Positions 1-9,210 are shown, counted from the first letter of the stretch. The stretch is 49,551 nucleotides of DNA from Desulfamplus sp. (GCA_015232555.1 JADFZJ010000020.1:1-49551); one strand, 5' to 3'. A program made the numbers and translations. The notes: a model not told the origin generated them from the sequence alone.

Positions 1-34
1 TTCAAGATTACAGGATGGAAAGGGCAACACATTT

Positions 35-93
35 TGCGACCTCCTTATAAATTGTTATGGTTACTCACCATAACAATTTATAAGGAGGTCGCA
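35..93. repeat. Perfect 26-bp inverted repeat (hairpin, 7-nt loop)
   Basis: Bases 35-60 are the exact reverse complement of bases 68-93, with a 7-base loop (61-67). The arms contain a Shine-Dalgarno-like AAGGAGGT and its complement. The element lies about 40 bases past the stop of the minus-strand protease gene. Neither strand shows a clear T-run after the stem, so it is not a textbook rho-independent terminator. It could be an RNA-stabilising hairpin, a terminator without a U-tract, or a repeat element. Confidence 0.85.
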
Positions 94-134
94 TTAGCAC
101 ATGCAAGAACCTAACCGGACACTACTGTCTTAAA

Positions 135-3119
135 TTACGGTTTTTTAAACCTTGTATGATTCAAAATGTTGAGATAGCCGTCCTGGTGGTTAATGGGACC
201 AAATCCCCAGTAACAGTGATAGATCGAATTGCCAAGAATATTCCACATATATGGATATGGCGTTCCAGCTTCAATTCTTGCGTCCATGAAGTAGTTAAAC
301 CGATCGTTTATCTCTATCCATTTTACTGTCCAAAATCCTTTAGAAGATGGATGCCGAACTCTTCCATCTGGACCAGAATATACGGTACCGTCTGAACAAA
401 TTGAAGAGCAGTCGTTTCTGCATGACTGGTAGTTGTTGCAGCTTTCTGAGCAGTTCTTTGTTACAAGGCTGCTGTAGTCGCACTCGATTGTTCCAGCCGC
501 GTTAAGATAACAGAAATAGTCTTGCGGATGGTTTGCATCAAGTCCATCAATACAGCAATACTCTCGGCTGCCGTCAGAGTGTTCACAGTATGCCTCGTCC
601 CACCCAACCAAACAATCTGCTGAATATATGTCATAAACTCCGATTACCGAATGTGTGAACTCGTGAGTCATAATTGTGTCGTATGCCTCATCTCCTATAG
701 CTACCACTTTGTCAGAGCCTCCAGCCCCTCCACCACCTCCTGATGTAACTGCTACAACAAAATCAAAATCATCAGTTGAAATTGATTGACTGTATGGATC
801 ATATTGGGAGTAGTCATTTTTGAACGACTTTTGAAGAAGCTGTGAGAAGAATGTGCCTCTTCCAACACCTTCTTCCCAGATTGTAGCATATCCGCAGTTA
901 TATGAGGCGTTATCAGGACACGGCACAGTAGTTGTAGGGGCAGCCACAGACCATGTTATACCATTATCAGGGATTGGATAGGTTGCCATAAGATATTCAA
1001 CACTTTTTCTGGCAACACTATAGACTCTGTTCAATCTTGGAGGATTATTAGGTTTCTGGTGAACAGGAACGAAAAGTATTCTCCAACTTTTTACTCCAGC
1101 AGCACTGGTACTATGATATTTAGAGTTGTTATTCTCGTTACCTTCCTTGATCTTGTTTTCAGGATCAATAGTTACTGTATATGAACAGTAGTTAGCAATT
1201 GGAGCGGGCAAAGACCTTTTTGTTGGGTGATGTGTACCAAAAAAGTATTCTCCCTCAATAATTCCAGCAGGGTCTGTCTGAGCTGAATAAAAATTATTCT
1301 CTCTGCCAGCAGGAATGTAAGGCAAAACAATCTCGCTCTCACCGGGCTGAATGACGACCGGTCCCCATATTTCAGGAAAGTTCTCTTTTGTATTCCACAT
1401 CTTATTAGGAATCGTTCCTAAGGATAATCTGAAATAGGCTGAGACCTGTGTTAAAAATGAGGATTTTACAGTAACTCTAAATATTGTTCCTTTTCCCTGT
1501 ACTAACGGAGCACCGTCAATCACTTGAACTGGATTTGTAGAGAGGATCGTCAAGTCTTGATTTAATATAATATCTCCTATTATTTCAGGAAGATTATTAT
1601 CAATAACCATATCTTTCCAGTTAGGGTAATAAATATCAAGCTCTGAGGGGAGCCATTTATTGTAGGTTTTAAACGATGATGACCACAAATAGTAGTTGTC
1701 AGATATCCCTTTCCCTGCAGGAGATGCAACAAGAAAGAGCATGTAATCACCAGAGGGAAGATTTTTGGCTGGAATATCACCTAAAATATCCTCTGAGACA
1801 GGTCCGGCTGTTCCCTTTTTCCAAGCAATAAGCTCTGTTCCATCAAAAATCTCTAAAGAACCATTTTCCGAAACCATGAAAAAAGTTCCAGGAGAATCCC
1901 CAATTTGGTGGTAAATGGCAAGGTAGAGATCAACCTGCCCTGAGAACTTTCCAAGCATAACCTTTAATGAAAGGTTACCGCCTCCATGGGCAACTGTTCC
2001 AAGTCCAAAAACTGCTGCTGCTGAAGGGTCTTCGTTTACAGCAGGCACTGCTGATGGAAAAACTGTCCAAGATTTTTGACCTCTTGGCAGCGGTATTGGA
2101 TTTATTTCAGCGGCAGGCTGGTCAACAGGAACAATTTTTCCTCCAATCTCTTCAAATGGTGAGTCCATAACAGGCTTTACCTGAACTTGGCTGTTGTCCA
2201 TTATGATAAGTTTGCTTGCGAGTACGAAAGAGTTGTTCTGTTCGTTTGACTCTTTTACAGCATCAGCTCTGTCGATCACAATGGCTACAAAATAGTCTCC
2301 ATGAGCTAAGTTGGGAGGAGTTGTAAATGTCGATTCACTAAATTGAACGCTCTGAGCAGCTCCAACGCCATCTTTAAAATCAAATCCGCCCAAACGGGTA
2401 TCTGACTCTGTTATAGTTTCGTCATTAGATAGGTAAACATCGCATGAGAATGAGCCACTAAGAGCCTCTCCCTGATTCAACACACTTGCTCCTGAAACTG
2501 TTATGCTCCCTCCTGAATTTATTGCAGGAGGAGTAAAAGAGGGAAGATTTGTCGATTTATTAAAAGTTAAATCAGGCAGCCTGTCTATTATTACTACAGG
2601 AGAAGTTATTGAAATCTGAACAGCCATGATGTTGTTCGTCTCGTCAAACTCTGACACAGCATCAGCGTTATCTGCAAAAAATCCTATGTAATAGCTTCCT
2701 TCAATAATATCTAACGGCATAACCAAAGTTTTTTTAGTCCACTCAAATGACTCTTCAGACTCAACTCCTGCTCGGTTAGTGTATGTATCTAAAAGAAGAT
2801 CGTCAGCAGTTATCTGCCTATCTGTAGAAAGATATATGCCGACCGAAAAACTTCCACTTGCAGCAGCTCCCTGATTATTCACAGTTAAGGAGGAGATGTT
2901 AATTGTTCCTCCTCGTTCCACCTCAGATGGAGTTATCTGAGTTCCCCGCTCTGAGATGGTTAAATCTGATTTTAGCAGATCATCAATGGGCGGTCTGGTG
3001 ACTACAATAGAGTCAGCAGCCGCCGAAAATTGGGGCAGAAGAATAGCAGATGTTGTTATAATAAGGGTTAATGTTGCAAAACAAAGCAATAGACGATTGA
3101 ACCATAAAGATAGTTTCAT
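135..3119 (-). CDS. Secreted CARDB-domain metalloprotease, M64-like
   Basis: A 994-residue exported protein. The ATG at 3119 is preferred because AGGAGG lies just upstream and it begins a clear signal peptide (Lys start, hydrophobic core, cleavage near FSAAA). Two CARDB-like adhesion domains follow at about residues 50-170 and 183-301. A third, more divergent one lies further on; each ends in an Asn-rich turn such as DETNN or NEQNN. Near residue 819 is HEFTHSVIGVYDIY, which fits the HEFxHSxxGxxDxY pattern of M64 (IgA-peptidase-like) zinc proteases. The following ~75 residues carry 11 cysteines, suggesting a disulfide-rich or metal-binding insert. Probable role is extracellular or cell-surface proteolysis; the substrate is unknown. 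It is the last gene of its minus-strand run. Confidence 0.75.
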   Translation of the reverse strand: MKLSLWFNRLLLCFATLTLIITTSAILLPQFSAAADSIVVTRPPIDDLLKSDLTISERGTQITPSEVERGGTINISSLTVNNQGAAASGSFSVGIYLSTDRQITADDLLLDTYTNRAGVESEESFEWTKKTLVMPLDIIEGSYYIGFFADNADAVSEFDETNNIMAVQISITSPVVIIDRLPDLTFNKSTNLPSFTPPAINSGGSITVSGASVLNQGEALSGSFSCDVYLSNDETITESDTRLGGFDFKDGVGAAQSVQFSESTFTTPPNLAHGDYFVAIVIDRADAVKESNEQNNSFVLASKLIIMDNSQVQVKPVMDSPFEEIGGKIVPVDQPAAEINPIPLPRGQKSWTVFPSAVPAVNEDPSAAAVFGLGTVAHGGGNLSLKVMLGKFSGQVDLYLAIYHQIGDSPGTFFMVSENGSLEIFDGTELIAWKKGTAGPVSEDILGDIPAKNLPSGDYMLFLVASPAGKGISDNYYLWSSSFKTYNKWLPSELDIYYPNWKDMVIDNNLPEIIGDIILNQDLTILSTNPVQVIDGAPLVQGKGTIFRVTVKSSFLTQVSAYFRLSLGTIPNKMWNTKENFPEIWGPVVIQPGESEIVLPYIPAGRENNFYSAQTDPAGIIEGEYFFGTHHPTKRSLPAPIANYCSYTVTIDPENKIKEGNENNNSKYHSTSAAGVKSWRILFVPVHQKPNNPPRLNRVYSVARKSVEYLMATYPIPDNGITWSVAAPTTTVPCPDNASYNCGYATIWEEGVGRGTFFSQLLQKSFKNDYSQYDPYSQSISTDDFDFVVAVTSGGGGGAGGSDKVVAIGDEAYDTIMTHEFTHSVIGVYDIYSADCLVGWDEAYCEHSDGSREYCCIDGLDANHPQDYFCYLNAAGTIECDYSSLVTKNCSESCNNYQSCRNDCSSICSDGTVYSGPDGRVRHPSSKGFWTVKWIEINDRFNYFMDARIEAGTPYPYMWNILGNSIYHCYWGFGPINHQDGYLNILNHTRFKKP

Positions 3120-3141
3120 ATAGCCTCCTTTTATACTGTTA

Positions 3142-4164
3142 TCATATAACAAGATTCTGAAAAGTTTTAGAATCTTGTGCATAAACGGTAATCTCACTCT
3201 GTTTAGCTCTTGATATAACAACTATTTTAGCTGATTCTCCGTGCTCTGTTTTTGTATAACCTGCACAAATTGAGCCAGCTTGTCTGATATTGTCAATCTC
3301 TGTTATTGAATCGTTAGTCAAAATTGCACCATCAGGAATCAGCACAAGAGGTCCTGCCAAAAATGCGTGGCGAATCAATATATCTCTATCTGGCTTGTAG
3401 AGTTTTTCTATTCTATTGTTGTCTCCTTCTGATTTTCCAACAACAATCTTAATTTTATCATCAAGCCTCAAATGGCGTCCGTATTTGAGCAAATAGAGGT
3501 CTCTTTTGCTGTAACTCTTTTGCACTTGCATCAAATCTTTAAGCCTTCTGGAAAAGTTGGGATCTGTCAGAAGACACCCGCCAGCAGGAGGGGGGTAATC
3601 GGTTACACCAAACTCTTTTGCCATCTCTATCTGAACTTTTCTCGATCGTCCAGTTATGCTGCCAAGTTTTTCCCTGTCAACAAGCCCTTGCTGCTCCATA
3701 ATAGTCGCTGGCAGGAGTTTAGCACTTAAAGGACGAAGAATCTCACCTTTAAAACCAGAGTGCTTCTCAACATAGTTCATTGAATTTTTCTTCTGAGACA
3801 TGGGGCGCTGCCCAACAACCTCTCCGCTAAAAAGAAAATCATAACCATTCGGACGCATAAAAAGACCAGCTTGATTAAACATAAGAGCATGGCAGTCCAT
3901 ACATGGATTCATATTTTTGCCATATCCTGCTGGCGGAAATTTGAGCATCTCCATGTATATCTCTGTAATATCCTTGATAATTAGAGGAATACCAGTCTGT
4001 TTAGATGCTTTGATAGATGAGTCTGTAGAAAAGAAGGGGGTTTTAAATGTAATCCATGCAACTTCAATTCCCTGTTTTTGCAGGAGCAAAGCTGAGAGGA
4101 TACTGTCAAGCCCCCCTGAAGAGAGTCCTAAAGCTCTTATTTTTATTTTATTATTGTTGTTCAT
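3142..4164 (-). CDS. PP-loop ATP pyrophosphatase, ThiI/MnmA-like tRNA sulfurtransferase family
   Basis: About 340 residues. An SGGLDS PP-loop lies near the N-terminus (LGLSSGGLDSILSALL), the ATP-binding signature of enzymes that adenylate tRNA uridine before sulfur transfer. A conserved NPCMDCH pair of cysteines and a GGCLLTDP motif support a thiolation-type enzyme. The last ~120 residues form a separate domain (YGRHLRLDDKIKIVVG...). The start is set at the ATG at 4164; a longer reading from a TTG at 4173 has no better ribosome site. It lies 22 bases upstream of the protease gene, but the products are unrelated. Substrate is inferred from family only. It is not a full ThiI because no THUMP domain is seen. 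Confidence 0.7.
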   Translation of the reverse strand: MNNNNKIKIRALGLSSGGLDSILSALLLQKQGIEVAWITFKTPFFSTDSSIKASKQTGIPLIIKDITEIYMEMLKFPPAGYGKNMNPCMDCHALMFNQAGLFMRPNGYDFLFSGEVVGQRPMSQKKNSMNYVEKHSGFKGEILRPLSAKLLPATIMEQQGLVDREKLGSITGRSRKVQIEMAKEFGVTDYPPPAGGCLLTDPNFSRRLKDLMQVQKSYSKRDLYLLKYGRHLRLDDKIKIVVGKSEGDNNRIEKLYKPDRDILIRHAFLAGPLVLIPDGAILTNDSITEIDNIRQAGSICAGYTKTEHGESAKIVVISRAKQSEITVYAQDSKTFQNLVI

Positions 4165-4178
4165 ATCTCCCAAATTGC

Positions 4179-4214
4179 GACTAATTATAATGTTACTACT
4201 ATGACTAATTATAA
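4179..4214. repeat. 12-bp direct repeat, two copies
   Basis: The 12-mer GACTAATTATAA occurs at 4179-4190 and again at 4203-4214, a 24-base period. It lies in the short gap between two minus-strand genes and overlaps the stop of the upstream one. The core CTAATTATAA also occurs in the tandem repeat near 15.8 kb. It may be a binding site or simply AT-rich sequence. Confidence 0.5.
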
Positions 4215-4616
4215 CGCTGCCGCATGTTCATACGCCTCATCAAGCCTTGCCTTGAGATATTCGATAGTTGACTCGTCATACTCGTCAATGTCAAAGCAGT
4301 ATCCGTCAGAACCAAGCAGCCCCCCTGGTATTAGGTCTCCCATCTCGTCAGGGTCGTTTATCATATCGCCGTAAAAGCAGACGGAAAGCCATCTTTGCTC
4401 AGGGTCATCATCAATAACATCTGCCATTGCAAAAAGAGTTCTCTCCTTCTGGTTATTATGTTTAGGTCTAAGCGAATAGCTAACCCCTGGTCTTGCGTTA
4501 AATGCAAATGATATGTTGTCCATTGATTGAAGATGCTCCATAATCTCCATGAAAGCTCGTTTTGTTCCGCTTTCAGTCTCTTGCCACTCTCTAACTAATT
4601 TTTTTAGCTCTTCCAT
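4209..4616 (-). CDS. Conserved-looking acidic hypothetical protein
   Basis: A soluble 135-residue protein rich in Asp and Glu, with no signal peptide or membrane segment. AAGAAGG lies upstream of the ATG. The central part (PGVSYSLRPKH, ADVIDDDPEQRWLSVCFYGD) looks like a compact alpha/beta domain. The C-terminal half (SDGYCFDIDEYDESTIEYLKARLDEAYEHA) ends in a predicted helix. I do not recognise the family. It follows the toxin-antitoxin pair on the same strand after about 85 bases, so it may belong to the accessory block or to the downstream PP-loop gene. Confidence 0.55.
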   Translation of the reverse strand: MEELKKLVREWQETESGTKRAFMEIMEHLQSMDNISFAFNARPGVSYSLRPKHNNQKERTLFAMADVIDDDPEQRWLSVCFYGDMINDPDEMGDLIPGGLLGSDGYCFDIDEYDESTIEYLKARLDEAYEHAAAL

Positions 4617-4702
4617 TGTTTACCTTCTTAATTAATTTTTGTTTTAAAAAATCATATTGATTATATAACGCCAACACCATTAAACTAATTTTAAAAAATA
4701 GA

Positions 4703-5041
4703 TTAAATAGTCTCAATAAAATCTTTGATTTGTTTGCGTTGCTCGTTGGTTAAATCTGTCTGAGAAGATTTTGCATAAGCCGTCATTAAATATACGCATT
4801 GCTCTTTAGTAACTACATAGTAAATAAATCTAAAACCACCACTTTTCCCTTTTTGTTGGTCACCAGAAGCAATCCGAACTTTATAAACTTTCCCAGAAAA
4901 GCCTTGAGGTTCATCTCCCTTAAAATTACCTTGCTCTAAATCTTCCAATAACTCTGCAAAATCACTTTTAATATTTTGATATTTTTTTGCGAGTTTCTTT
5001 ATTCGCCTATTAAATGTAGGTGTTAATTTAATTTGATACAT
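4703..5041 (-). CDS. RelE/ParE-family toxin-like protein
   Basis: A 112-residue basic protein starting MYQIKLTPTFNRRIKKLAKKY, the usual opening of RelE/ParE-type toxins (beta strand then Lys/Arg-rich helix). The middle carries KVYKVRIASGD and GGFRFIYYVV, typical of the fold's central sheet and of ribosome-dependent mRNA interferases. It ends in a polar helix. The gene starts only 6 bases after the stop of the preceding small gene, the normal antitoxin-toxin arrangement. The block follows mcrC on the same strand. Family assignment is by pattern. Whether it cleaves mRNA or targets gyrase cannot be decided here. Confidence 0.7.
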   Translation of the reverse strand: MYQIKLTPTFNRRIKKLAKKYQNIKSDFAELLEDLEQGNFKGDEPQGFSGKVYKVRIASGDQQKGKSGGFRFIYYVVTKEQCVYLMTAYAKSSQTDLTNEQRKQIKDFIETI

Positions 5042-5047
5042 ATTATT

Positions 5048-5287
5048 TTATAAATCTCTTAATAGGTCTCTGGCGTTTGGCAATTCAACCCCATTTTGTT
5101 TGGCAGCTATAATTTCTTTAAAGCCTTCTATTAAGTCATCTCCTACATTTACATCATCGTCATCAATATACTCAGAATTTGCTAAGTCAAAAGTAATCGT
5201 TAGCCGTTGGTATGGATTTAAGTTGTATTGCTCTTTTAAAACAGTAAATAAATCACTGACTCTAATATTTTGAATTGTAACTGGCAT
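5048..5287 (-). CDS. Small acidic protein, probable cognate antitoxin
   Basis: 79 residues, acidic, with AAGGA before the ATG. There is no clear DNA-binding helix-turn-helix or ribbon motif; an N-terminal IRVSDLFTVLKEQYNL helix region is followed by EYIDDDDVNVGDDLIEGFKEIIAAKQ and a polar tail. It is called an antitoxin from position (6 bases before a RelE-like toxin), size and charge. It starts 30 bases after mcrC. It may instead be a solitary small partner of McrC. Confidence 0.55.
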   Translation of the reverse strand: MPVTIQNIRVSDLFTVLKEQYNLNPYQRLTITFDLANSEYIDDDDVNVGDDLIEGFKEIIAAKQNGVELPNARDLLRDL

Positions 5288-5317
5288 TTTTAATATCCTT
5301 AATAATTATTTAATTGT

Positions 5318-6673
5318 TTAAACCAGTATGTTTTCTATTCTATTTTTCAACTCTAATCTTGTTGATTCAAACAATTCGTTTAAATCTGTTTTTGTTTCCA
5401 ATGATTTTTCCAATAATTCACGATTTAATATAGGTAACTGAAATGCCTTAACAAATATCTCTTTGTTATCGGCTAAAGCATCTTTAATAGTAAATTCTGC
5501 TCGGTTTTCCTGATTGTGTTTTATTGTATTAGGATAAAAGAGTATTATTTCATCTACTTTAAATCGTACTGCATAAGCCATCATTTGATATAGATCGTTC
5601 TGAGAGATTCCTTTTTTAGGGTCAGTTTCATCTGAATATATGATCTTATATTTAGTATCTGCTATCAGGGATTTTTCTTTTGTCTTCAGCCACAAATCTG
5701 GTTTTAAATTAAAGTTTTTCGATTCATCAAGATAGATGTCTCCTCTTTGAGCTTTAGCAGTAACTTCTTTCAATTCTTTATCTATAAAACCAAAAATAAA
5801 ATCTTCAAAAATATATTCCATTGGAAGCAGGAAAGCGAAGAGTTTTAAGCCATTCTTGTAATCAAATGAAATGGAGTTAGTTAAAAAAAGCTGACAGTAA
5901 TCTCGGACTGTTTCAAATTCACCAAATATTGGATTAAAGTTAATTTTAGAGCATTGTTCTGCAGTTGCTCTTTTGTCAGATACTTCATCTAAGATGAATA
6001 ATATTTCTCTTAGATTCTTTTTATTGTCTTGATTTGAAGTAACATTAAATAAAAGAGTAGTTACATATTTTATGATACGGTTAAACTCATTGTCAAAAAT
6101 GAAAGCATCATAAGTACAGCTCAGCTTGTGCCATCTTCCTCTGCTCAAATTCTCGTTAATATAATCATTTGTGTTAAGCCTTCCCTTTATAAATGGCAAC
6201 TCCTTGTTTACCTCTTCATACTGCTGATATATTGAATAATTTAGAAGTTCTCGAGTGTATTTAGAAAATAGGTAAATTAACACCTCAAAAAAATCACTTT
6301 TGGAACTACTTAACGAGGTCTGATAATTTGGGAATTTAATCTTTCGGCAATAACTCAACCACCAGAGTATATGGTTTTGAATTTGATTTACTCGATCTGT
6401 TGAATACTCTTTTTTAGAATCAAAAAATATCTTTGGAAGTAGATTTATTCTATTTCCTTGATAATGAATTACACCAACGTACTTATTGGATTTTAATTCA
6501 TTTGATTTGTGAATAAATTGAAGAAATCTTTGGGATTCAACTCTTTCATCTCCATTTTCTGAATAAAAAGAATTCTTTTCACGATTATTCCAGATTTCAT
6601 CAAGAAATCCCTCCAAGCCTTCCATTGAATCTTGAATGTCAACTTTGTTTTGATATTCAAAAAGATTAATCAT
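5318..6673 (-). CDS. mcrC: McrC-like nuclease subunit of a type IV (McrBC) restriction system
   Basis: A 451-residue protein that partners the AAA+ GTPase McrB to cut modified DNA. A C-terminal PD-(D/E)xK nuclease core is visible: KPD at about 324-326, then DTKYK with Asp339 and Lys341, followed by a QNDLYQMMAYA helix as in PF10117 proteins. The N-terminal half (LFEYQNKVDI..., GVIHYQGNRINLLPKI) matches the McrB-contacting region of the family. The start codon overlaps the mcrB stop by 8 bases, implying translational coupling. The gene is noticeably AT-rich in codon choice compared with uvrA or dnaB, which fits acquisition by transfer. It is followed at 30 bases by a small toxin-antitoxin-like pair. 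Confidence 0.85.
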   Translation of the reverse strand: MINLFEYQNKVDIQDSMEGLEGFLDEIWNNREKNSFYSENGDERVESQRFLQFIHKSNELKSNKYVGVIHYQGNRINLLPKIFFDSKKEYSTDRVNQIQNHILWWLSYCRKIKFPNYQTSLSSSKSDFFEVLIYLFSKYTRELLNYSIYQQYEEVNKELPFIKGRLNTNDYINENLSRGRWHKLSCTYDAFIFDNEFNRIIKYVTTLLFNVTSNQDNKKNLREILFILDEVSDKRATAEQCSKINFNPIFGEFETVRDYCQLFLTNSISFDYKNGLKLFAFLLPMEYIFEDFIFGFIDKELKEVTAKAQRGDIYLDESKNFNLKPDLWLKTKEKSLIADTKYKIIYSDETDPKKGISQNDLYQMMAYAVRFKVDEIILFYPNTIKHNQENRAEFTIKDALADNKEIFVKAFQLPILNRELLEKSLETKTDLNELFESTRLELKNRIENILV

Positions 6674-8705
6674 TCTTTCCTGTAATTCTCAATGGAAAAG
6701 ATTTGTCTTCAATTTTAAGATCAGCAGATTGGAGAATCTCTTTTACCTCTTTTTCATCATTCATATAATATTCAAGCAAAAGCGGAATTACTTTTTTGTT
6801 CATTCTTTGAACCAAGTCATTGTTTTCTCCCATAAAGTAAGCATGACCAATTTGAAAATCGTAGCCTTTAGTCTTTATGATTCGTTCGTTTATCTGCTTT
6901 AAAATTTCAACATCATAAATTTCTTCCCCTTCAATCTCGTATTTCGGATACATTGCGTCAAAATCAAACCGTCTTCTTAAGGCAATATCTAATAAAGCTA
7001 TGGATTTATCAGCAGTATTCATCGTTCCAATGATGTAGAGATTTGAAGGAACAATAAAAGCGTCTCCTGATGGTAAGGTACAAGAAAGTGCAATTTTCCC
7101 ATGAGAACGTTTGTCAGGCTCAATCAATGTTATCAACTCACCAAAAACTCTTGAAATATTTGCTCTGTTTATCTCATCAATTATTATGACGTAGTTTGGT
7201 ACATCATTAGAAGATATTTCTCTTAACTGGTTGAAATCAAAAGTTGCTAAAAGTTTCTTTTTTGATTCATAACTAACTTCCTCAAAAGACTCCTCTTTTT
7301 CTTCGTCACTTGCTTTCTCATAATTATTGTAAAAAGAGATGAATTCCTTTAATGCAACCCAATAAACTGTAGTGTTGCACCCTCCAATTGCATCTCTAAT
7401 GTCTGTATGAATATTTTTAATCTTGTTAATATCTGGAAATACTCCAAAAAGTTTTAATAACCTATTTCCTGAAACCAAGTAAATGCGGCTTTTATTGGCA
7501 TGTTTAAATTCAATATTACCACTCTTTGTAAATGAAATAATTGTTATTGTTGAACCTGTAGCTGATTTGAAATCTTTTAATTCTAAACTTTTTAAATGTT
7601 CAACAAAATCCAAGTAAATCTCGTTTGGATCAACACTTTCATTATTTTCCTTATGTGTTGCCTCTAATTTTTTTGACATTTTATAAAATTCAAATAATGC
7701 CTCTGTTGCAATCCGTGTAAAAATTCCGTCTCTTTTATCAAAACTAAGCTGACCTTTTGCCTCTACGTCAGGTCTTAAACCTTGAATAAAATCTTCATAA
7801 CTGTAATTCTGATGAAATGTAACAAATTCTATTCTATTGTAAAGATTCGCATTGAATATCTTTAAAGCATTTTTATATGAGTCAATTTGTTTGTTTTCGA
7901 TAATTTCAGCAGCTCTTAAAATAGTGTTATAAGTTTTGCCTGTTCCCGGAGGACCATATAAAATTGTATTGAGAGGAAAGTTAATTGATTCTTCAATAGA
8001 TAGCAAATTTTCAGATGGTTCAATTAAATTATCCGCCTTCTTTTTTGCATTCCGCTGCCAAGCCTCATAGGACATTTCATAGAACGGCAGCTCGCTCTTG
8101 CTTCTAATTTTTTCTAAGATATCAATGTATTGAGTGTAGGTGTTGAATTTTGGATCAATTTCCAATACTTGTTTAATGTAAGGTATTGTTGGACCATCAA
8201 TAGGAAGGAATTTTTCAGGGTTGATATAAAATAAGGCTTCTGTCAGTTTAGTTTTACCAACACATGCAATTTTTAGAACATCTTCAAAATCAGAATCCGA
8301 TATATTGTCAGTTATTGCTTTTTTAAAGAAATCCCATAATCTTGGTATTTCATTATTTATTCTTGCATATTTATACGGGAACAACCAAACGTGTCTTCCT
8401 ATTCCATGTGCAGAAGGAATACCCAGCTCGTCCGAAGGCATTAAAATATTTAGCGTCTTGGCTATCTCTTGCAGATATTTTAATCGTTTATCAGGACCAT
8501 ATTTATATATGTAACAAAAAAAGGTGAAGGGGTCAATTTCTTCAAGTTCTATATCATGACCGCCTTCATTGGTTTTATCATTAAACGTACCTATTCCGAC
8601 CTGTTTTAGAAGATCAATGAGTTCTTTTTGAGAGTTCTCTTTTTTACTTAAAAATTGAGTAATCTGCTTGTGGGTTTCTACCCAAGTGAATTTATTATCT
8701 GTCAT
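6666..8705 (-). CDS. mcrB: McrB-like AAA+ GTPase of a type IV restriction system
   Basis: 679 residues. Walker A is GPPGTGKT at 251-258, Walker B is VIIIDE at 506-511, and the McrB-type signature MNTADKS is at 562-568, followed by an arginine-rich ALRRRFDF. These identify the GTP-driven motor that moves DNA for McrC. The first ~240 residues are a helical module, presumably for target recognition. A ~130-residue insert (about 360-485, with SATGSTITII and KHANKSRIYLV) sits between Walker A and B. The ATG at 8705 begins one base after the moaB stop and has only a weak ribosome site, so translation is probably coupled to moaB. The recognised modification is not deducible. Confidence 0.88.
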   Translation of the reverse strand: MTDNKFTWVETHKQITQFLSKKENSQKELIDLLKQVGIGTFNDKTNEGGHDIELEEIDPFTFFCYIYKYGPDKRLKYLQEIAKTLNILMPSDELGIPSAHGIGRHVWLFPYKYARINNEIPRLWDFFKKAITDNISDSDFEDVLKIACVGKTKLTEALFYINPEKFLPIDGPTIPYIKQVLEIDPKFNTYTQYIDILEKIRSKSELPFYEMSYEAWQRNAKKKADNLIEPSENLLSIEESINFPLNTILYGPPGTGKTYNTILRAAEIIENKQIDSYKNALKIFNANLYNRIEFVTFHQNYSYEDFIQGLRPDVEAKGQLSFDKRDGIFTRIATEALFEFYKMSKKLEATHKENNESVDPNEIYLDFVEHLKSLELKDFKSATGSTITIISFTKSGNIEFKHANKSRIYLVSGNRLLKLFGVFPDINKIKNIHTDIRDAIGGCNTTVYWVALKEFISFYNNYEKASDEEKEESFEEVSYESKKKLLATFDFNQLREISSNDVPNYVIIIDEINRANISRVFGELITLIEPDKRSHGKIALSCTLPSGDAFIVPSNLYIIGTMNTADKSIALLDIALRRRFDFDAMYPKYEIEGEEIYDVEILKQINERIIKTKGYDFQIGHAYFMGENNDLVQRMNKKVIPLLLEYYMNDEKEVKEILQSADLKIEDKSFPLRITGKND

Positions 8706-8706
8706 T

Positions 8707-9210
8707 CTATTCCAAAATATGTTTCATAATATGCCCAAGCTCTGGAAAAATCAGGTCGCTACAGGCAAGTTTACAGGCATTGAGGCTGCCCGGCATACAA
8801 AATACAACAGTTTGACCAATTATTCCTGCTGTAGCCCTTGACATGATTGCTGCCGAATCGATCTCATCAAAGCTAAGTTGGGCAAACAGAACTCCAAAAG
8901 AGGTGAGTGTTTTATGAAACATTGGCGACATAGCTTCAATAGTTACATCTTTTGAGCTAATACCGGTTCCTCCTGACATCAGTATCGCATTAGGTGCTAC
9001 CTTTTCAAGTACATGCTGAACCATTGATTGAATAGCACCAATCTCATCTGGCACCACATGATGAACAACGGTCTCGTGCCCCTCTTTTTTTATCTGCTGT
9101 TTTATCCAAGCCCCGCTTTTATCTTCAGCAATTCCTCTTGTTGTGGATACCGAAATAATTGCGATCTTAAGATTGCTGGGCGTATGCTGTTTATGCGGAA
9201 CTATTCCCAT
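8707..9210 (-). CDS. moaB: MoaB/MogA-family molybdenum cofactor protein
   Basis: A 167-residue protein of the MoaB/MogA family, which bind or adenylate molybdopterin in molybdenum-cofactor synthesis. It shows LKIAIISVSTTRG, an ILMSGGTGIS loop (the classic GGTG molybdopterin-binding turn), and GIIGQTVVFCMPGS. The ATG at 9210 is used, with AAGGA upstream; a longer open frame back to a TTG at 9282 adds a non-family extension. The gene follows pyrR by 74 bases. mcrB begins one base after its stop. MoaB rather than MogA is a guess from length. Confidence 0.8.
   Translation of the reverse strand: MGIVPHKQHTPSNLKIAIISVSTTRGIAEDKSGAWIKQQIKKEGHETVVHHVVPDEIGAIQSMVQHVLEKVAPNAILMSGGTGISSKDVTIEAMSPMFHKTLTSFGVLFAQLSFDEIDSAAIMSRATAGIIGQTVVFCMPGSLNACKLACSDLIFPELGHIMKHILE

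Noticed and set aside
35-93. CRISPR repeat or IS end
   Set aside because: Only one unit is present, with no spacers and no transposase nearby.
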